Assembly: GCF_029269825.1 (NCBI RefSeq)
Contig: NZ_JARJHU010000005.1
Coordinates: 186,001 to 250,000, forward strand
DNA from: Pedobacter sp. JY14-1
GTDB taxonomy: Bacteria > Bacteroidota > Bacteroidia > Sphingobacteriales > Sphingobacteriaceae
Direction: 5' to 3'
Length of the DNA: 64,000 bases
The notes below the pieces were generated by a model, which saw only the letters and a list, made by a program, of their open reading frames with translations, was not told the DNA's origin and searched no databases. Position 1 is the first letter of the stretch. Each line of letters opens with the position of its first letter. The position numbers and the translations under genes were made by a program. Shown here piece by piece: positions 8,793 to 17,087 of the stretch.

Positions 8793-10139
8793 TCAGTGAC
8801 CAGCAAAACCTTCCTCCAGTTCCTCTAAAGTCCTGCCCTTTGTTTCCTTTACTTTTTTCAATACGAACAGGAAACCCAGCAGACAAATACCCGCGTACAG
8901 GTAAAATGGCCCGAAGGCACCGAGATGCTTTGCCAATACCGGAAAGGTAAAAACCAGTACGAAATACGCGGCCCATAACGAAACGATGGCCACTGAAGAC
9001 GCTACGCCCCGGATTTTATTCGGGAATATTTCGGCGATGAGTACCCAGGTAACGGGAGCCAGCGAGATGGCATACATACTAATTGCCAGCAGCACGAATA
9101 CTGAAACCATCCCCGCGGGATATTGGTGCTGGAGCAGGAATGCCAGAATGATGTATACCACCGAAAGACCAAGCGAACCGACCAGCATCAGTGGCCTCCT
9201 GCCCAGCTTGTCCACCTGCCACATGGCCAGTATCGTGAAAATAAGGTTGACAACACCTATAGCTACAGTTTCAAACAGTTGCCTGTCAAGGTTTGCACCT
9301 ACCGATTCAAAAATGGTAGAAGTATAGTTAAAGACAACGTTGATACCACAGAATTGCTGGAATACGGCCAATGCAATACCAATCGCTACAGCGGGACGCA
9401 CAGCTTTATCGAATACAGCACGGTAGGATTGTGTGGTGTTTCCCGCAAGTGATCTGCGAATGGCGATAGCAGTATTTTCGGCAAACCCACCCGAACCGAT
9501 CTTTTCCAGTACCTGAAGGGCCTTTACCTCCTGTCCATCCTTCAGCAGCCATCTTGGGCTCTCGGGCAGCCACAGTACACCCACAAAAAAAATTACTGAA
9601 GGAACAGCCCCCAGCCCAAACATCCAGCGCCAGGCATCTGTACCCAAGTCTGCCAGAAAATAGTTAACAAGATTGGTCACCAGAATACCGATCACTACAG
9701 TCAACTGGTTAATCGCCACGTTACGTCCTCTTACGGAAGCTGGTGAGATCTCAGCGATATACATCGGGCAGAGCATGGAAGCCATACCCACACCTATTCC
9801 AGCAGCAAAACGCATGGTTACAAAAAAAACAAGATCAGTCGCCAGGGCGATACCCACTGAAGAAACTGCAAAAATTACCGCAGCAAGCATAAGGCCAGGC
9901 CTGCGGCCATATTTATCTGCCATTTTACCTGCGATCAGACAACCAACGATGCAGCCAAGTGCAAGCGAACCTGTAAGAAATCCTTCCCACCAGGCATCCA
10001 GTGCAAAAGCCGTTCTTAAAAAAGGGAGTGCACCTGAGATTACCGCAAAATCGAATCCGAAGAGATAGCCACCCAATGCAGAGATAAAAGAGATACCGAT
10101 AATATAGGTATTGTTGAAGGTTTCCTGTTGCTTGTTCAT
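8793..10139 (-). CDS. Sugar porter family MFS transporter (sugar/H+ symporter)
   Basis: A 12-helix inner-membrane transporter of 448 residues. Sugar-porter signatures are plain: GYLFGFDFAVISGALPFLR in helix 1, GRRPGLM after helix 2, PESPRWLL in the central loop, QQFCGINVVFNYTSTIF in helix 7, DKLGRRPLMLVGS, and AEIFPNKIRG. The sequence resembles the XylE/AraE/GalP group, so xylose, arabinose, galactose or glucose are candidates; the gene context favours galactose or arabinose. The gap of about 96 bases to galM carries its own 21-bp direct repeat, suggesting a separate regulated promoter. It imports the sugar released by the secreted enzymes of this region. Confidence 0.93.
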   Translation of the reverse strand: MNKQQETFNNTYIIGISFISALGGYLFGFDFAVISGALPFLRTAFALDAWWEGFLTGSLALGCIVGCLIAGKMADKYGRRPGLMLAAVIFAVSSVGIALATDLVFFVTMRFAAGIGVGMASMLCPMYIAEISPASVRGRNVAINQLTVVIGILVTNLVNYFLADLGTDAWRWMFGLGAVPSVIFFVGVLWLPESPRWLLKDGQEVKALQVLEKIGSGGFAENTAIAIRRSLAGNTTQSYRAVFDKAVRPAVAIGIALAVFQQFCGINVVFNYTSTIFESVGANLDRQLFETVAIGVVNLIFTILAMWQVDKLGRRPLMLVGSLGLSVVYIILAFLLQHQYPAGMVSVFVLLAISMYAISLAPVTWVLIAEIFPNKIRGVASSVAIVSLWAAYFVLVFTFPVLAKHLGAFGPFYLYAGICLLGFLFVLKKVKETKGRTLEELEEGFAGH

Positions 10140-10186
10140 CTGAATATATTGGTAAGCTAAAATTGCCGTATTGGCCGCGCAATATC

Positions 10187-10216
10187 AATGGACTGATCTT
10201 TTTAAAACATGGATTA
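10187..10216 (-). promoter_or_regulatory. Putative AraC-regulator binding site ahead of the sugar symporter
   Basis: ATGGA begins at 10188 and again at 10209, exactly 21 bp apart and in the same orientation (AATGGACTG and CATGGATTA). The same word with the same period occurs ahead of galM. The near edge is 48 bp from the symporter ATG, as against 50 bp at galM. An octamer CAATTTTA on the minus strand lies 22 bp from the repeat, matching a TAAGTTTA at the same distance in the galM copy. Function is inferred. Confidence 0.5.
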
Positions 10217-10235
10217 TCTAACCTTTGCAGGTAGT

Positions 10236-11231
10236 TTATATTGTTTTGAAGTGGTAAATGATTTCTTGCCGGTAATGTTCATCCGAACGCAGCAATACAG
10301 AAGGAAAGCCAGGCTGGTTCGGACTGTCGGGGTAGTACTGACATTCCAGGCACAGTCCGTCCAGCGCTGAATAACAGTAACCAAGGTGACCTTCATATGG
10401 GTTTCCTCCCAGGAAGTCACCAGTGTAGAGCATCATTCCCGGATAAGTAGTACTGACTTCCAGAGTACGGCCTGAGCCCTCATGCCACAATGCGGCAGCC
10501 GGAAGTATTTTACCCCCGGTATCGCTAAGTAGATAACAAACATTCAATTCAGGCCTGAGGAACCCCCCGTTAAAGCTCAGTTCCGCGGCTGGCAAGACCC
10601 TCCCGGTGGGAATGTAATCTGTATCTGCTTCCAGCACCCTGTCTCCCGAAATCCTAAGTCGATGCCCCATGATCTTCTCCCTCATCCCGGAGAGATTAAA
10701 ATAGGCATGGTTGGTAAAACCTGCAATGGTATCGCAATCAGAGAAAGCAGTATAAACGATCATCAAACGATTGTCATCTGTCCATTCATAAGCTACTTCC
10801 ACTTCAAGGTTACCAGGATATCCGCCTTCACCATCAGGACTGTGTAACCTGAACAACAGCCGTTCACCAGATACCTCATCATCGAAAACTTTTTTATGAA
10901 AGCCGCTGAACCCTCCATGATTCGAATTCCCGTTATCATTATTTTCAAGCAGATAGATCTTGCCATTAAGCTGAAACCGGCCACCGGCAATACGGTTTGC
11001 AAAGCGCCCTACCGTTACGCCCATATAAGCATTGTCGTATAAATATCCCTGAAATTCCGGATAGCCGAGTACCACATTGGCCAGCTTCCCCGCTCTGTCA
11101 GGTACGAGCACGCTGACCAGTGCTGCCCCGAAATTGGTCAGTTGTACCTTCGCTCCATTTTTATTTTCAAGGGTAAACAGGTAAATGGGATACCCGTCAT
11201 GTGTACCCCAGTGCAGCCGTGTAATCTCCAT
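10236..11231 (-). CDS. galM: Aldose 1-epimerase (galactose mutarotase)
   Basis: Interconverts alpha and beta anomers of hexoses, normally the entry step for galactose. The 331-residue protein has the family landmarks: VGRFANRIAGG (Arg76/Arg80 region), NHGG (His105), the catalytic acid His175 in FTNHAYFNLSG, and the catalytic base Glu296 in GLCLECQYYPDSPNQPGF. There is no signal peptide, so it is cytoplasmic. The ATG is chosen over an upstream in-frame TTG that would add 17 residues and overlap the repeat element. It is first in the minus-strand run of symporter, DUF5107 protein, alpha-galactosidase and acetylesterase, and is divergent from the AraC regulator. Confidence 0.93.
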   Translation of the reverse strand: MEITRLHWGTHDGYPIYLFTLENKNGAKVQLTNFGAALVSVLVPDRAGKLANVVLGYPEFQGYLYDNAYMGVTVGRFANRIAGGRFQLNGKIYLLENNDNGNSNHGGFSGFHKKVFDDEVSGERLLFRLHSPDGEGGYPGNLEVEVAYEWTDDNRLMIVYTAFSDCDTIAGFTNHAYFNLSGMREKIMGHRLRISGDRVLEADTDYIPTGRVLPAAELSFNGGFLRPELNVCYLLSDTGGKILPAAALWHEGSGRTLEVSTTYPGMMLYTGDFLGGNPYEGHLGYCYSALDGLCLECQYYPDSPNQPGFPSVLLRSDEHYRQEIIYHFKTI

Positions 11232-11280
11232 AACGCTATTGTCTATCAAGGTAAACTTAGGTCTAAAGCCAAGGCAGGCC

Positions 11281-11313
11281 AATGGATAAATTCCAAAAAG
11301 AAATGGACAATCC
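11281..11313 (-). promoter_or_regulatory. Putative AraC-regulator binding site in the galM/araC intergenic region
   Basis: AATGGATAA (11281) and AATGGACAA (11302) are direct repeats with a 21-bp period, two helical turns apart, as expected for the two helix-turn-helix units of an AraC-type protein. The element lies 50 bp upstream of the galM ATG and about 90 bp upstream of the divergent regulator gene. Its copy ahead of the sugar symporter keeps both the word and the distance. Function is inferred. Confidence 0.55.
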
Positions 11314-11400
11314 GGTCACTGTTCAGAATTTTATGATTTTACTTTTATATTTAAGCCCGGCACCGGGATAGCCTTTGCGTCAGGATGCAATACTAACCAG

Positions 11401-12318
11401 ATGAGCAGTACAGAACAGCAAAAAAATGAACAGGGGAAACGTGTCCGTGAAGGATTCCTTGGACAGCGGATGATTGTATTACCCCAAGCCGTAAAACGCA
11501 GGATTGCAGGCAATCCGCTGACGCGCGGAATCTATCTTACTGCCATCGGACATTACCCAAAGGCTGTAAACCACTATATAGAGCGCAAATCGGGTGCTGC
11601 CCAGTATATTCTTATCTATTGTACCGAAGGCATGGGGACCATTGAAGCAGAAGGCAACAACTACGTCTTACTTCCCAACAATTACTTTATCATTCCCAGA
11701 AATACAGCACACCGCTACCAGAGCAGTGACACCAACCCATGGAGCATTTACTGGCTACATTTTACCGGGGAACAGGCTGACGGCCTATATGCCAGATTCA
11801 AAGCAGAATCAGCCATTCCGCAGGTCCGTAATTTACCTTATGAAGAAAAGCGCATTCTTCAGTTCGAACAGGTTTATGCCATTACCGAGCATAGTTTTCA
11901 GGACAGGGAAATGGAAGTGATGAGTGCAGCCCTCCATTATTTTATCGCATCGATGATCTACAATAAGGAAGCAAATCCGGAGATGTACAGCACCGGGACA
12001 GTAAGCAATTCCATACAGTTCATGAAGCAGCACATCGGGGGCAGGTTTGGCATTGAGGATCTGGCGGCTCAGCAGAGGATTTCTGTATCCCATTACTCTC
12101 GCTCCTTCAAGAAACAGACGGGTACATCGCCCATCAATTATTTCAACCAGCTCAAAGTGTATCAATCCTGTCAGTACCTGTATTTCACCGACCGCAGCAT
12201 CAAGGAGATCTCCGTCACACTTGGCTTTGACGACCAGTACTATTTTTCACGGCTGTTCAGTAACATCATGGGCATCTCGCCATCTGCCTACCGGAAACAG
12301 CATAAGGCAAGAACATAA
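11401..12318 (+). CDS. AraC family transcriptional regulator with N-terminal cupin
   Basis: A one-component regulator of 305 residues. Residues about 50-160 form an AraC-type sugar-binding cupin (GTIEAEGNNYVLLPNNYFIIP, TNPWSIYWLHFTG), and about 205-300 a double helix-turn-helix (FGIEDLAAQQRISVSHYSRSFKKQTG, then IKEISVTLGFDDQYYFSRLFS and the GISPSAYRK ending). It lies divergent from galM, with a 21-bp direct repeat between them, and likely controls the galM run in response to an intracellular sugar such as galactose or arabinose. Its stop is only 4 bases from the stop of the convergent GH43 gene. Confidence 0.93.
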   Translation: MSSTEQQKNEQGKRVREGFLGQRMIVLPQAVKRRIAGNPLTRGIYLTAIGHYPKAVNHYIERKSGAAQYILIYCTEGMGTIEAEGNNYVLLPNNYFIIPRNTAHRYQSSDTNPWSIYWLHFTGEQADGLYARFKAESAIPQVRNLPYEEKRILQFEQVYAITEHSFQDREMEVMSAALHYFIASMIYNKEANPEMYSTGTVSNSIQFMKQHIGGRFGIEDLAAQQRISVSHYSRSFKKQTGTSPINYFNQLKVYQSCQYLYFTDRSIKEISVTLGFDDQYYFSRLFSNIMGISPSAYRKQHKART

Positions 12319-12322
12319 CCGG

Positions 12323-13357
12323 TTATCTCCTTTTTCCCGAGGGAGCGGCAAGCACCTCCCCACTCTTTACCGGCGTACCGAAGTTTGGGGTACCGTCGTC
12401 ATTCCAGCTGAAGCGCTGGGCACGGGGCGAACGAAAACCTCCGCAACCCTGACCGGGTTTGTCATTAGCATGATACAAGATCCAGTCTTCCTTCCCATCC
12501 GGCGACTTAAAAAATGAATTGTGTCCGGGCGCGTAAACCGCGTTTTCCAGAGAACGTTTAAATACTGGTTCTGCCGATTTTGTCCACGAAGCAGGGTTCA
12601 GCAAATCCGCATCGGCCGAAGCAGTAAGCATCCCCAGCGCATAGAAGTCCGTCCAGCAGCCACTCGCCGAATATACCACAAATATTTTCTTCTTATGTAC
12701 CAGGAACTGAGGTCCTTCATTTACATCTACATGCTTTAGACCAGGGTCGTTCAGATCACCGATCTTTTCCCAATCATAGCGCGGGCTGGATATCTTTACC
12801 CGTTCTCCTTCTACTGTCCATGGATTTTTGAGACGTGCAATATAAATCTCCTGCGTCCCGTTGGCATCTCCCTCCCAACCCGACCAAACCATGTACAATT
12901 TGCCCCTGTGCGCTATAACATCGCCATCAATCGCCCACTTATTCGTCGGATCAGTGATCTGGCCCTTAAATGTCCATTCCCCCTGCATCGGATCCCTGGA
13001 AGGATTTTCCAGCACATACATTCTGTGGTTGACATTATCACTACCGTCAGCCGCAAAATAAGCATACCATTTTCCCTGCAGGAACATGATCTCGGGTGCC
13101 CATATATTTTTGGAATAAGGTCCGGCAGCAGGTGGTCTCCAGATCACTTTACGTTCTGCATTTTTAAGCCCTTCAATTGTCTTGCTCTTCCAGAGCGTAA
13201 TGTTCCTTGCGGTAGTATGCGTATAGTAATAATATCCGTCCTTATAAAAACTGTAAGGGTCGGCCCCGGAAGGCAACAAGGGATTGGTAAAGGTCTGTGA
13301 GCTGGCATAAAAATGTGCCCCCGCTATCAGCAGAAAACAAATAAGTCTGGATTTCAT
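12323..13357 (-). CDS. Glycoside hydrolase family 43 (probable alpha-L-arabinofuranosidase)
   Basis: A secreted five-bladed propeller hydrolase of 344 residues with a signal peptide (about 1-20). The three inverting GH43 catalytic carboxylates are present: base Asp33 in SGADPYSF, pKa-modulating Asp144 in WAIDGDV, and acid Glu214 in VNEGPQFL. The overall pattern (NIWAPEIMFLQGKWYAYFAA, VVYSASGCWTDFYALGML, APGHNSFFKSPDG) resembles exo-acting arabinofuranosidases such as the GH43_26-like group; xylosidase activity cannot be excluded. It follows the CotH-type lipoprotein gene on the same strand with a 74-base gap. Confidence 0.9.
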   Translation of the reverse strand: MKSRLICFLLIAGAHFYASSQTFTNPLLPSGADPYSFYKDGYYYYTHTTARNITLWKSKTIEGLKNAERKVIWRPPAAGPYSKNIWAPEIMFLQGKWYAYFAADGSDNVNHRMYVLENPSRDPMQGEWTFKGQITDPTNKWAIDGDVIAHRGKLYMVWSGWEGDANGTQEIYIARLKNPWTVEGERVKISSPRYDWEKIGDLNDPGLKHVDVNEGPQFLVHKKKIFVVYSASGCWTDFYALGMLTASADADLLNPASWTKSAEPVFKRSLENAVYAPGHNSFFKSPDGKEDWILYHANDKPGQGCGGFRSPRAQRFSWNDDGTPNFGTPVKSGEVLAAPSGKRR

Positions 13358-13431
13358 GTTTCTTAATCGGTTTCGTTTGTATGTATTTTGTGTGTTTTAC
13401 GTTGTATGTGTAGTCCTGCCAATAAGATCTG

Positions 13432-14976
13432 CTACTGATAAGTTGCGCTGTTGAACTTGGTATCAAGCCAGGTAATATGCGTATCCAGGAACTTCTTCAG
13501 ATAAGCCACCTCCGCTTCATATGTTGGCCAGACATACACCTCAATGTATGACTGCCTGCCGATAATATCCCAGCGCTTGAAATTCGCCGCCTGGGAAACT
13601 GCCAGTTTCTTCGCCAGCGGATCAATATTGGCACTCAACGCCTTAATCTTTGGCTTCAACTCATTCCATCGGCTGCGTATGCGCTGCCGAAAAGTCTGGT
13701 CTTCCATCATTCTCCTTACCCATAACTTTGGTTCAAACGCGGCATCCAGCATCAGGCCACTGGTCTGATCACCCGGCCTGTTGTCATTATTGGCCGCCTT
13801 GTCAAAATCCCATACCGGCCCGGTATAGATCTTATCATCATCATTTTTCTTAAACATATAGGTACTCCTGAACACGTCAGGATTCCCGATCACCTCGTTA
13901 ATGATATAGTAGTCTACATAAGTATCCACATCGATGTATTTCCGGTAACCGTTGACAGGATCTGCAAAGGTTACGGAAAACAGGGCATCCTCGGCCTTTT
14001 GAAAATGAGCACTGATATAATCCTTCTGTGCCTTGGTCACCTTGTCATCATCCGGATACTTAATGACAAAGGGCATGCCCTTGCCGGTATAGAAGTAGGT
14101 GGGTTCTCCGTTTGCAAATAAGTCCTGCTCAATCAAATATCCCCCGTCTTCTACATCCACCAGTCCCTTACCTTCCTTTACCTGTTGGGTCAGCTGATAA
14201 TTTCCTTCATAATTTCCATTTATAAATACCTCAACATACCTTGACTGCGTGGTAAATTCTCTGCCGATACTTCTGCTCAGAATAAAGGCCATTTCATTGC
14301 GCAGCAAAGTCTTATCGGCATAATTGGCCAACAGCACCCAGCTTTTGTTTTCAGGCATTCCCAAAAGCGGCGCCTTCTTGTCCAGCTTGATCTTATATGG
14401 CTTTTTGGGCATATCGTACCATGTTGAATTGCCCCGGCCTTTGACCTCCATCTTTCCGTCAAACACGACCTCAGTAAAATTGCTCACCAACCTGATCGTA
14501 CCGTTTACATATATCTCTTTGCTCGTAATCGGCTTGCCATCTGTAGAAATGTACAGGGCAGCAATACCACTGTCGGAAAACTTCACCACATATTTCTTTT
14601 CGCTTTTGTCTTCTGCGACCACCCGGTAAGTAACCGGTTTTGTAAAGTTGTTATCTGTAGCACTGCTCTTCTGTTCCTTATCATCAACCATTACCTTAGC
14701 CCCTTCAAAGGTAAATTCCGGCACCAGGTAACTAAGGTTGCTCGCTGAAAAAGCCCTGGTATAAATGGTATCGCCAATGATTTCACCGACTACATCTTTT
14801 AGAAATACAGGATTCTTCGCAGACCGGAATACAAACGTCTTCATGACCTCCTCCGAACTCAGTGCGGGTTCAGGAGTAACCACCTTGTCCGGATCTTTTT
14901 TGCAGGCTGACAACAGGGAAATCGCAAACAGCGTCGACACAAAGGTCTTACCGGTAAGCCTTAGTCTGAAAATCAT
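13432..14976 (-). CDS. CotH-kinase domain lipoprotein
   Basis: An exported lipoprotein of 514 residues with lipobox LLSAC (Cys25). Residues about 40-140 form a small beta domain like those preceding ligand-binding domains in Bacteroidota surface lipoproteins (DUF5018-like). Residues about 165-500 match the CotH family: KGRGNSTW at 179-186, PKKPYKIKLDKK, NYADKTLLRNEMA, and the VWDFD motif at 388-392. CotH of Bacillus is an atypical secreted protein kinase; whether Bacteroidota members phosphorylate protein or glycan is not settled. The ATG giving a clean lipoprotein signal was chosen over an extension of 32 residues. It sits between GH2 and GH43 on the same strand, downstream of a terminator. 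Confidence 0.85.
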   Translation of the reverse strand: MIFRLRLTGKTFVSTLFAISLLSACKKDPDKVVTPEPALSSEEVMKTFVFRSAKNPVFLKDVVGEIIGDTIYTRAFSASNLSYLVPEFTFEGAKVMVDDKEQKSSATDNNFTKPVTYRVVAEDKSEKKYVVKFSDSGIAALYISTDGKPITSKEIYVNGTIRLVSNFTEVVFDGKMEVKGRGNSTWYDMPKKPYKIKLDKKAPLLGMPENKSWVLLANYADKTLLRNEMAFILSRSIGREFTTQSRYVEVFINGNYEGNYQLTQQVKEGKGLVDVEDGGYLIEQDLFANGEPTYFYTGKGMPFVIKYPDDDKVTKAQKDYISAHFQKAEDALFSVTFADPVNGYRKYIDVDTYVDYYIINEVIGNPDVFRSTYMFKKNDDDKIYTGPVWDFDKAANNDNRPGDQTSGLMLDAAFEPKLWVRRMMEDQTFRQRIRSRWNELKPKIKALSANIDPLAKKLAVSQAANFKRWDIIGRQSYIEVYVWPTYEAEVAYLKKFLDTHITWLDTKFNSATYQ

Positions 14977-15029
14977 AAGTTCAAATATTTGGTTCCCTAA
15001 TATACACATTCGCAGGCAGTCAGCATCAT

Positions 15030-15063
15030 AAAAATGCCCGGCAGACATTACGTCCGCCAGGCA
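15030..15063 (-). terminator. Rho-independent terminator after GH2
   Basis: On the minus strand TGCCTGGCGGAC pairs with GTCTGCCGGGCA (two G-U wobbles) around a five-base loop and is followed by five T. It lies 33 bases after the GH2 stop and separates GH2 from the CotH and GH43 genes, which may therefore have their own promoter or depend on read-through. Confidence 0.85.
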
Positions 15064-15096
15064 TCGTTTCACACACTAAATAAAGGCTGTTCTAAA

Positions 15097-16935
15097 CTAT
15101 GGCATTACCGAGGAATGCGTATACAATTTATCGGTCGCTTGTTTCAGTTTCTCTACCGGAACTTTGATCACTTTGCGGTCATAGGTCATGAGCCCGTTAG
15201 TTTCATTCTCCACATCAGTAGTCTGGGTATAAACCGCAGCAGATAGTCCTTTCCGCACCAGCTCGTCCATTCTGTCCAGGAAAGAAGCATATTTTGCAAA
15301 AAGCTCATCCGCGTTTTTAAAGCTCTGGTAACCCCAGTTATCGGTTTCCTTCCAGCTATGACCAGTTACAGGAAGTCCAAGCCCGCCATACTCGCCCAGC
15401 ACCACCGCATGGTCCTTACCGAAAAGATCCGGCCTTGGCATCCTTGGATCAGGATAATGATGCAGGTCCACGATATCACCAGTGATCACATGGTTACCAC
15501 CGCTCGCGCTGTTCACCAGGCGCGACGAATCCATTTGCTTGGTCCATTCTGCAATCTCTTTGGTCTTAAACTGTCCCCAGGCCTCATTGAACGGTGTCCA
15601 TACCACAATGCTCGGGAAGTTGTGCAGGTCTTTCATGATTTTCTCCCATTCCTTACGGTAATAACCCTCAGACTCGGGTGTACGTTTCTGGTCAGTACCT
15701 CCCATCAATCCCAGGTTAGGCTCCCACTGGTTGCCCAGGTCACCGCTTGGCATGTCCTGCCATACCAGCACTCCGCGCTTGTCGCATTCATAATACCAGC
15801 GGGCAGGTTCCACCTTGATGTGCTTACGGATCATGTTAAAGCCCATTTCCTTGGTCTTGATGATATCAAAGGCCATGGCCTCATAAGTCGGCGGCGTATA
15901 TAATCCGTCAGGCCACCAGCCCTGGTCAAGCGGACCATACTGGAACACAAACTTATCGTTCAGCAGCATGCGCTGCACACCTTCCTTATCCGGTCCGATA
16001 GACGACTTGCGCATCGCAAAATAACTACCCACTTCGTCTACTACCTTTCCGTTACGCAAGACGGCCACTTTCAGATCATATAAAAACGGCGCATCAGGCG
16101 TCCACAATTTGGGGTTTGCCACAGGCAGTGAAGCCTCTTCACCAGCTTCAACTTCCTGCTCAGCCACCTTGGCTTTTCCGTCAAACGCAGTAATTCGCAA
16201 TTTGTCACCTGCAACCGTTCCTTCTACCTGAGCAGATACCGCCAGTGTTTTGGTGTCAAGGTCCGGGGTCTGTCGTGTAGAAGCAATATAGGTCTTAGGC
16301 ACACCTTCCAGCCATACCGTCTGCCAGATGCCGCTCACCGGTGTATACCAGATCCCTTCAGGTTTCATCACCTGTTTGCCTCTTGGCTGAGGCCCCTGAT
16401 CGGTCGGGTCCCACACACTGATGACGAGTTCCTGCTTACCACCCTTTTTTACAAAGGCAGTTATATCAAAGGAAAACGGATCAAAACCACCTTCATGGCT
16501 ACCCACTTTCTGTCCGTTCAGCCAGATTTCAGTTTTCCAGTCCACGGCACCAAAATGCAGCAAAATGGTATTCTTTATATTCGAAGGGATATTAAAGCTG
16601 GTATGGTACCAAAGCAGGTTATCCTTCGTCAGTGTCTTTCCTACGCCGGAAAGTGCAGATTCTACAGCAAAAGGAACTAGTATCTTGCCTTCATAACTTT
16701 GGGGTGCAGACGCGTCCTTACCTGTGATAGCATAGTCCCACAGACCGTTCAGGTTCTTCCAGTTGCCGGTGCGCGAAAGCTGTGGTCTCGGATATTCAGG
16801 AAGTACATTAGCAGGGTCTATTTTCTCCGCCCATGGGCTCATGATCTTGTTCCCTGCAGGTTTCCAGCCAGTCTGTGCGTTTCCAAACAGGAACATACAG
16901 GACAATGCAGCTGTAATTAGATGGCTTTTCTTCAT
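15097..16935 (-). CDS. Glycoside hydrolase family 2 (beta-galactosidase-like)
   Basis: A secreted retaining hydrolase of 612 residues, short for the family. After the signal peptide (1-20) comes the sugar-binding sandwich (LNGLWDYAI, LLWYHTSFNIP, FGAVDWKTEIWLNG), then an immunoglobulin-like domain, then the barrel. The acid/base is Glu451 in TPFNEAWGQF and the nucleophile Glu515 in VVLGEYGG. No extra C-terminal domains are present. The family includes beta-galactosidases, glucuronidases and arabinosidases, so the exact substrate is open; the neighbours point to arabinogalactan- or pectin-type side chains. It is divergent from the sensor kinase, and the shared intergenic region carries a 21-bp direct repeat. 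Confidence 0.9.
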   Translation of the reverse strand: MKKSHLITAALSCMFLFGNAQTGWKPAGNKIMSPWAEKIDPANVLPEYPRPQLSRTGNWKNLNGLWDYAITGKDASAPQSYEGKILVPFAVESALSGVGKTLTKDNLLWYHTSFNIPSNIKNTILLHFGAVDWKTEIWLNGQKVGSHEGGFDPFSFDITAFVKKGGKQELVISVWDPTDQGPQPRGKQVMKPEGIWYTPVSGIWQTVWLEGVPKTYIASTRQTPDLDTKTLAVSAQVEGTVAGDKLRITAFDGKAKVAEQEVEAGEEASLPVANPKLWTPDAPFLYDLKVAVLRNGKVVDEVGSYFAMRKSSIGPDKEGVQRMLLNDKFVFQYGPLDQGWWPDGLYTPPTYEAMAFDIIKTKEMGFNMIRKHIKVEPARWYYECDKRGVLVWQDMPSGDLGNQWEPNLGLMGGTDQKRTPESEGYYRKEWEKIMKDLHNFPSIVVWTPFNEAWGQFKTKEIAEWTKQMDSSRLVNSASGGNHVITGDIVDLHHYPDPRMPRPDLFGKDHAVVLGEYGGLGLPVTGHSWKETDNWGYQSFKNADELFAKYASFLDRMDELVRKGLSAAVYTQTTDVENETNGLMTYDRKVIKVPVEKLKQATDKLYTHSSVMP

Positions 16936-16983
16936 CTTTTTTTGTTGGGTTAAATTGAATATATATGGTCAGTCCAAAGATTA

Positions 16984-16991
16984 TACTTTTG
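16984..16991 (+). promoter_or_regulatory. Candidate -7 element for the sensor kinase gene
   Basis: TACTTTTG is an exact match to the Bacteroidota -7 consensus TAnnTTTG. If used, transcription would start near 16998, which rules out the in-frame ATG at 16965 and supports a start at or near the GTG at 17088. No convincing TTTG partner is seen at the usual distance. Confidence 0.35.
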
Positions 16992-17011
16992 TCAGGCTGT
17001 ACTAAACCGAA

Positions 17012-17043
17012 TTGTATCAAAATTTCGGCAATTTGTCTCAAAT
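17012..17043 (-). promoter_or_regulatory. Putative response-regulator binding site in the GH2/sensor intergenic region
   Basis: TTGTATCAAAA (17012) and TTGTCTCAAAT (17033) are direct repeats with a period of exactly 21 bp. On the minus strand, a -7-like TAATCTTTG lies 29 bp beyond the near edge, facing GH2. The same word, period and distance recur upstream of GH127. The AraC-type DNA-binding domain of the neighbouring response regulator is the obvious candidate binder; this is inference. Confidence 0.6.
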
Positions 17044-17087
17044 CGCAAAACCACAGGATATCAGCACAATTTTCTATATGTTTGGAT

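Noticed and set aside
8758..8976. A 73-codon upstream extension of the DUF5107 frame
   Set aside because: It would overlap the transporter gene, is rich in R, G and C unlike the rest, and the family start matches the internal ATG.
16965..17087. ATG at 16965 as the start of the sensor kinase
   Set aside because: It places a non-hydrophobic leader before the signal peptide and lies upstream of the candidate -7 element and the 21-bp repeat; the GTG at 17088 is preferred.
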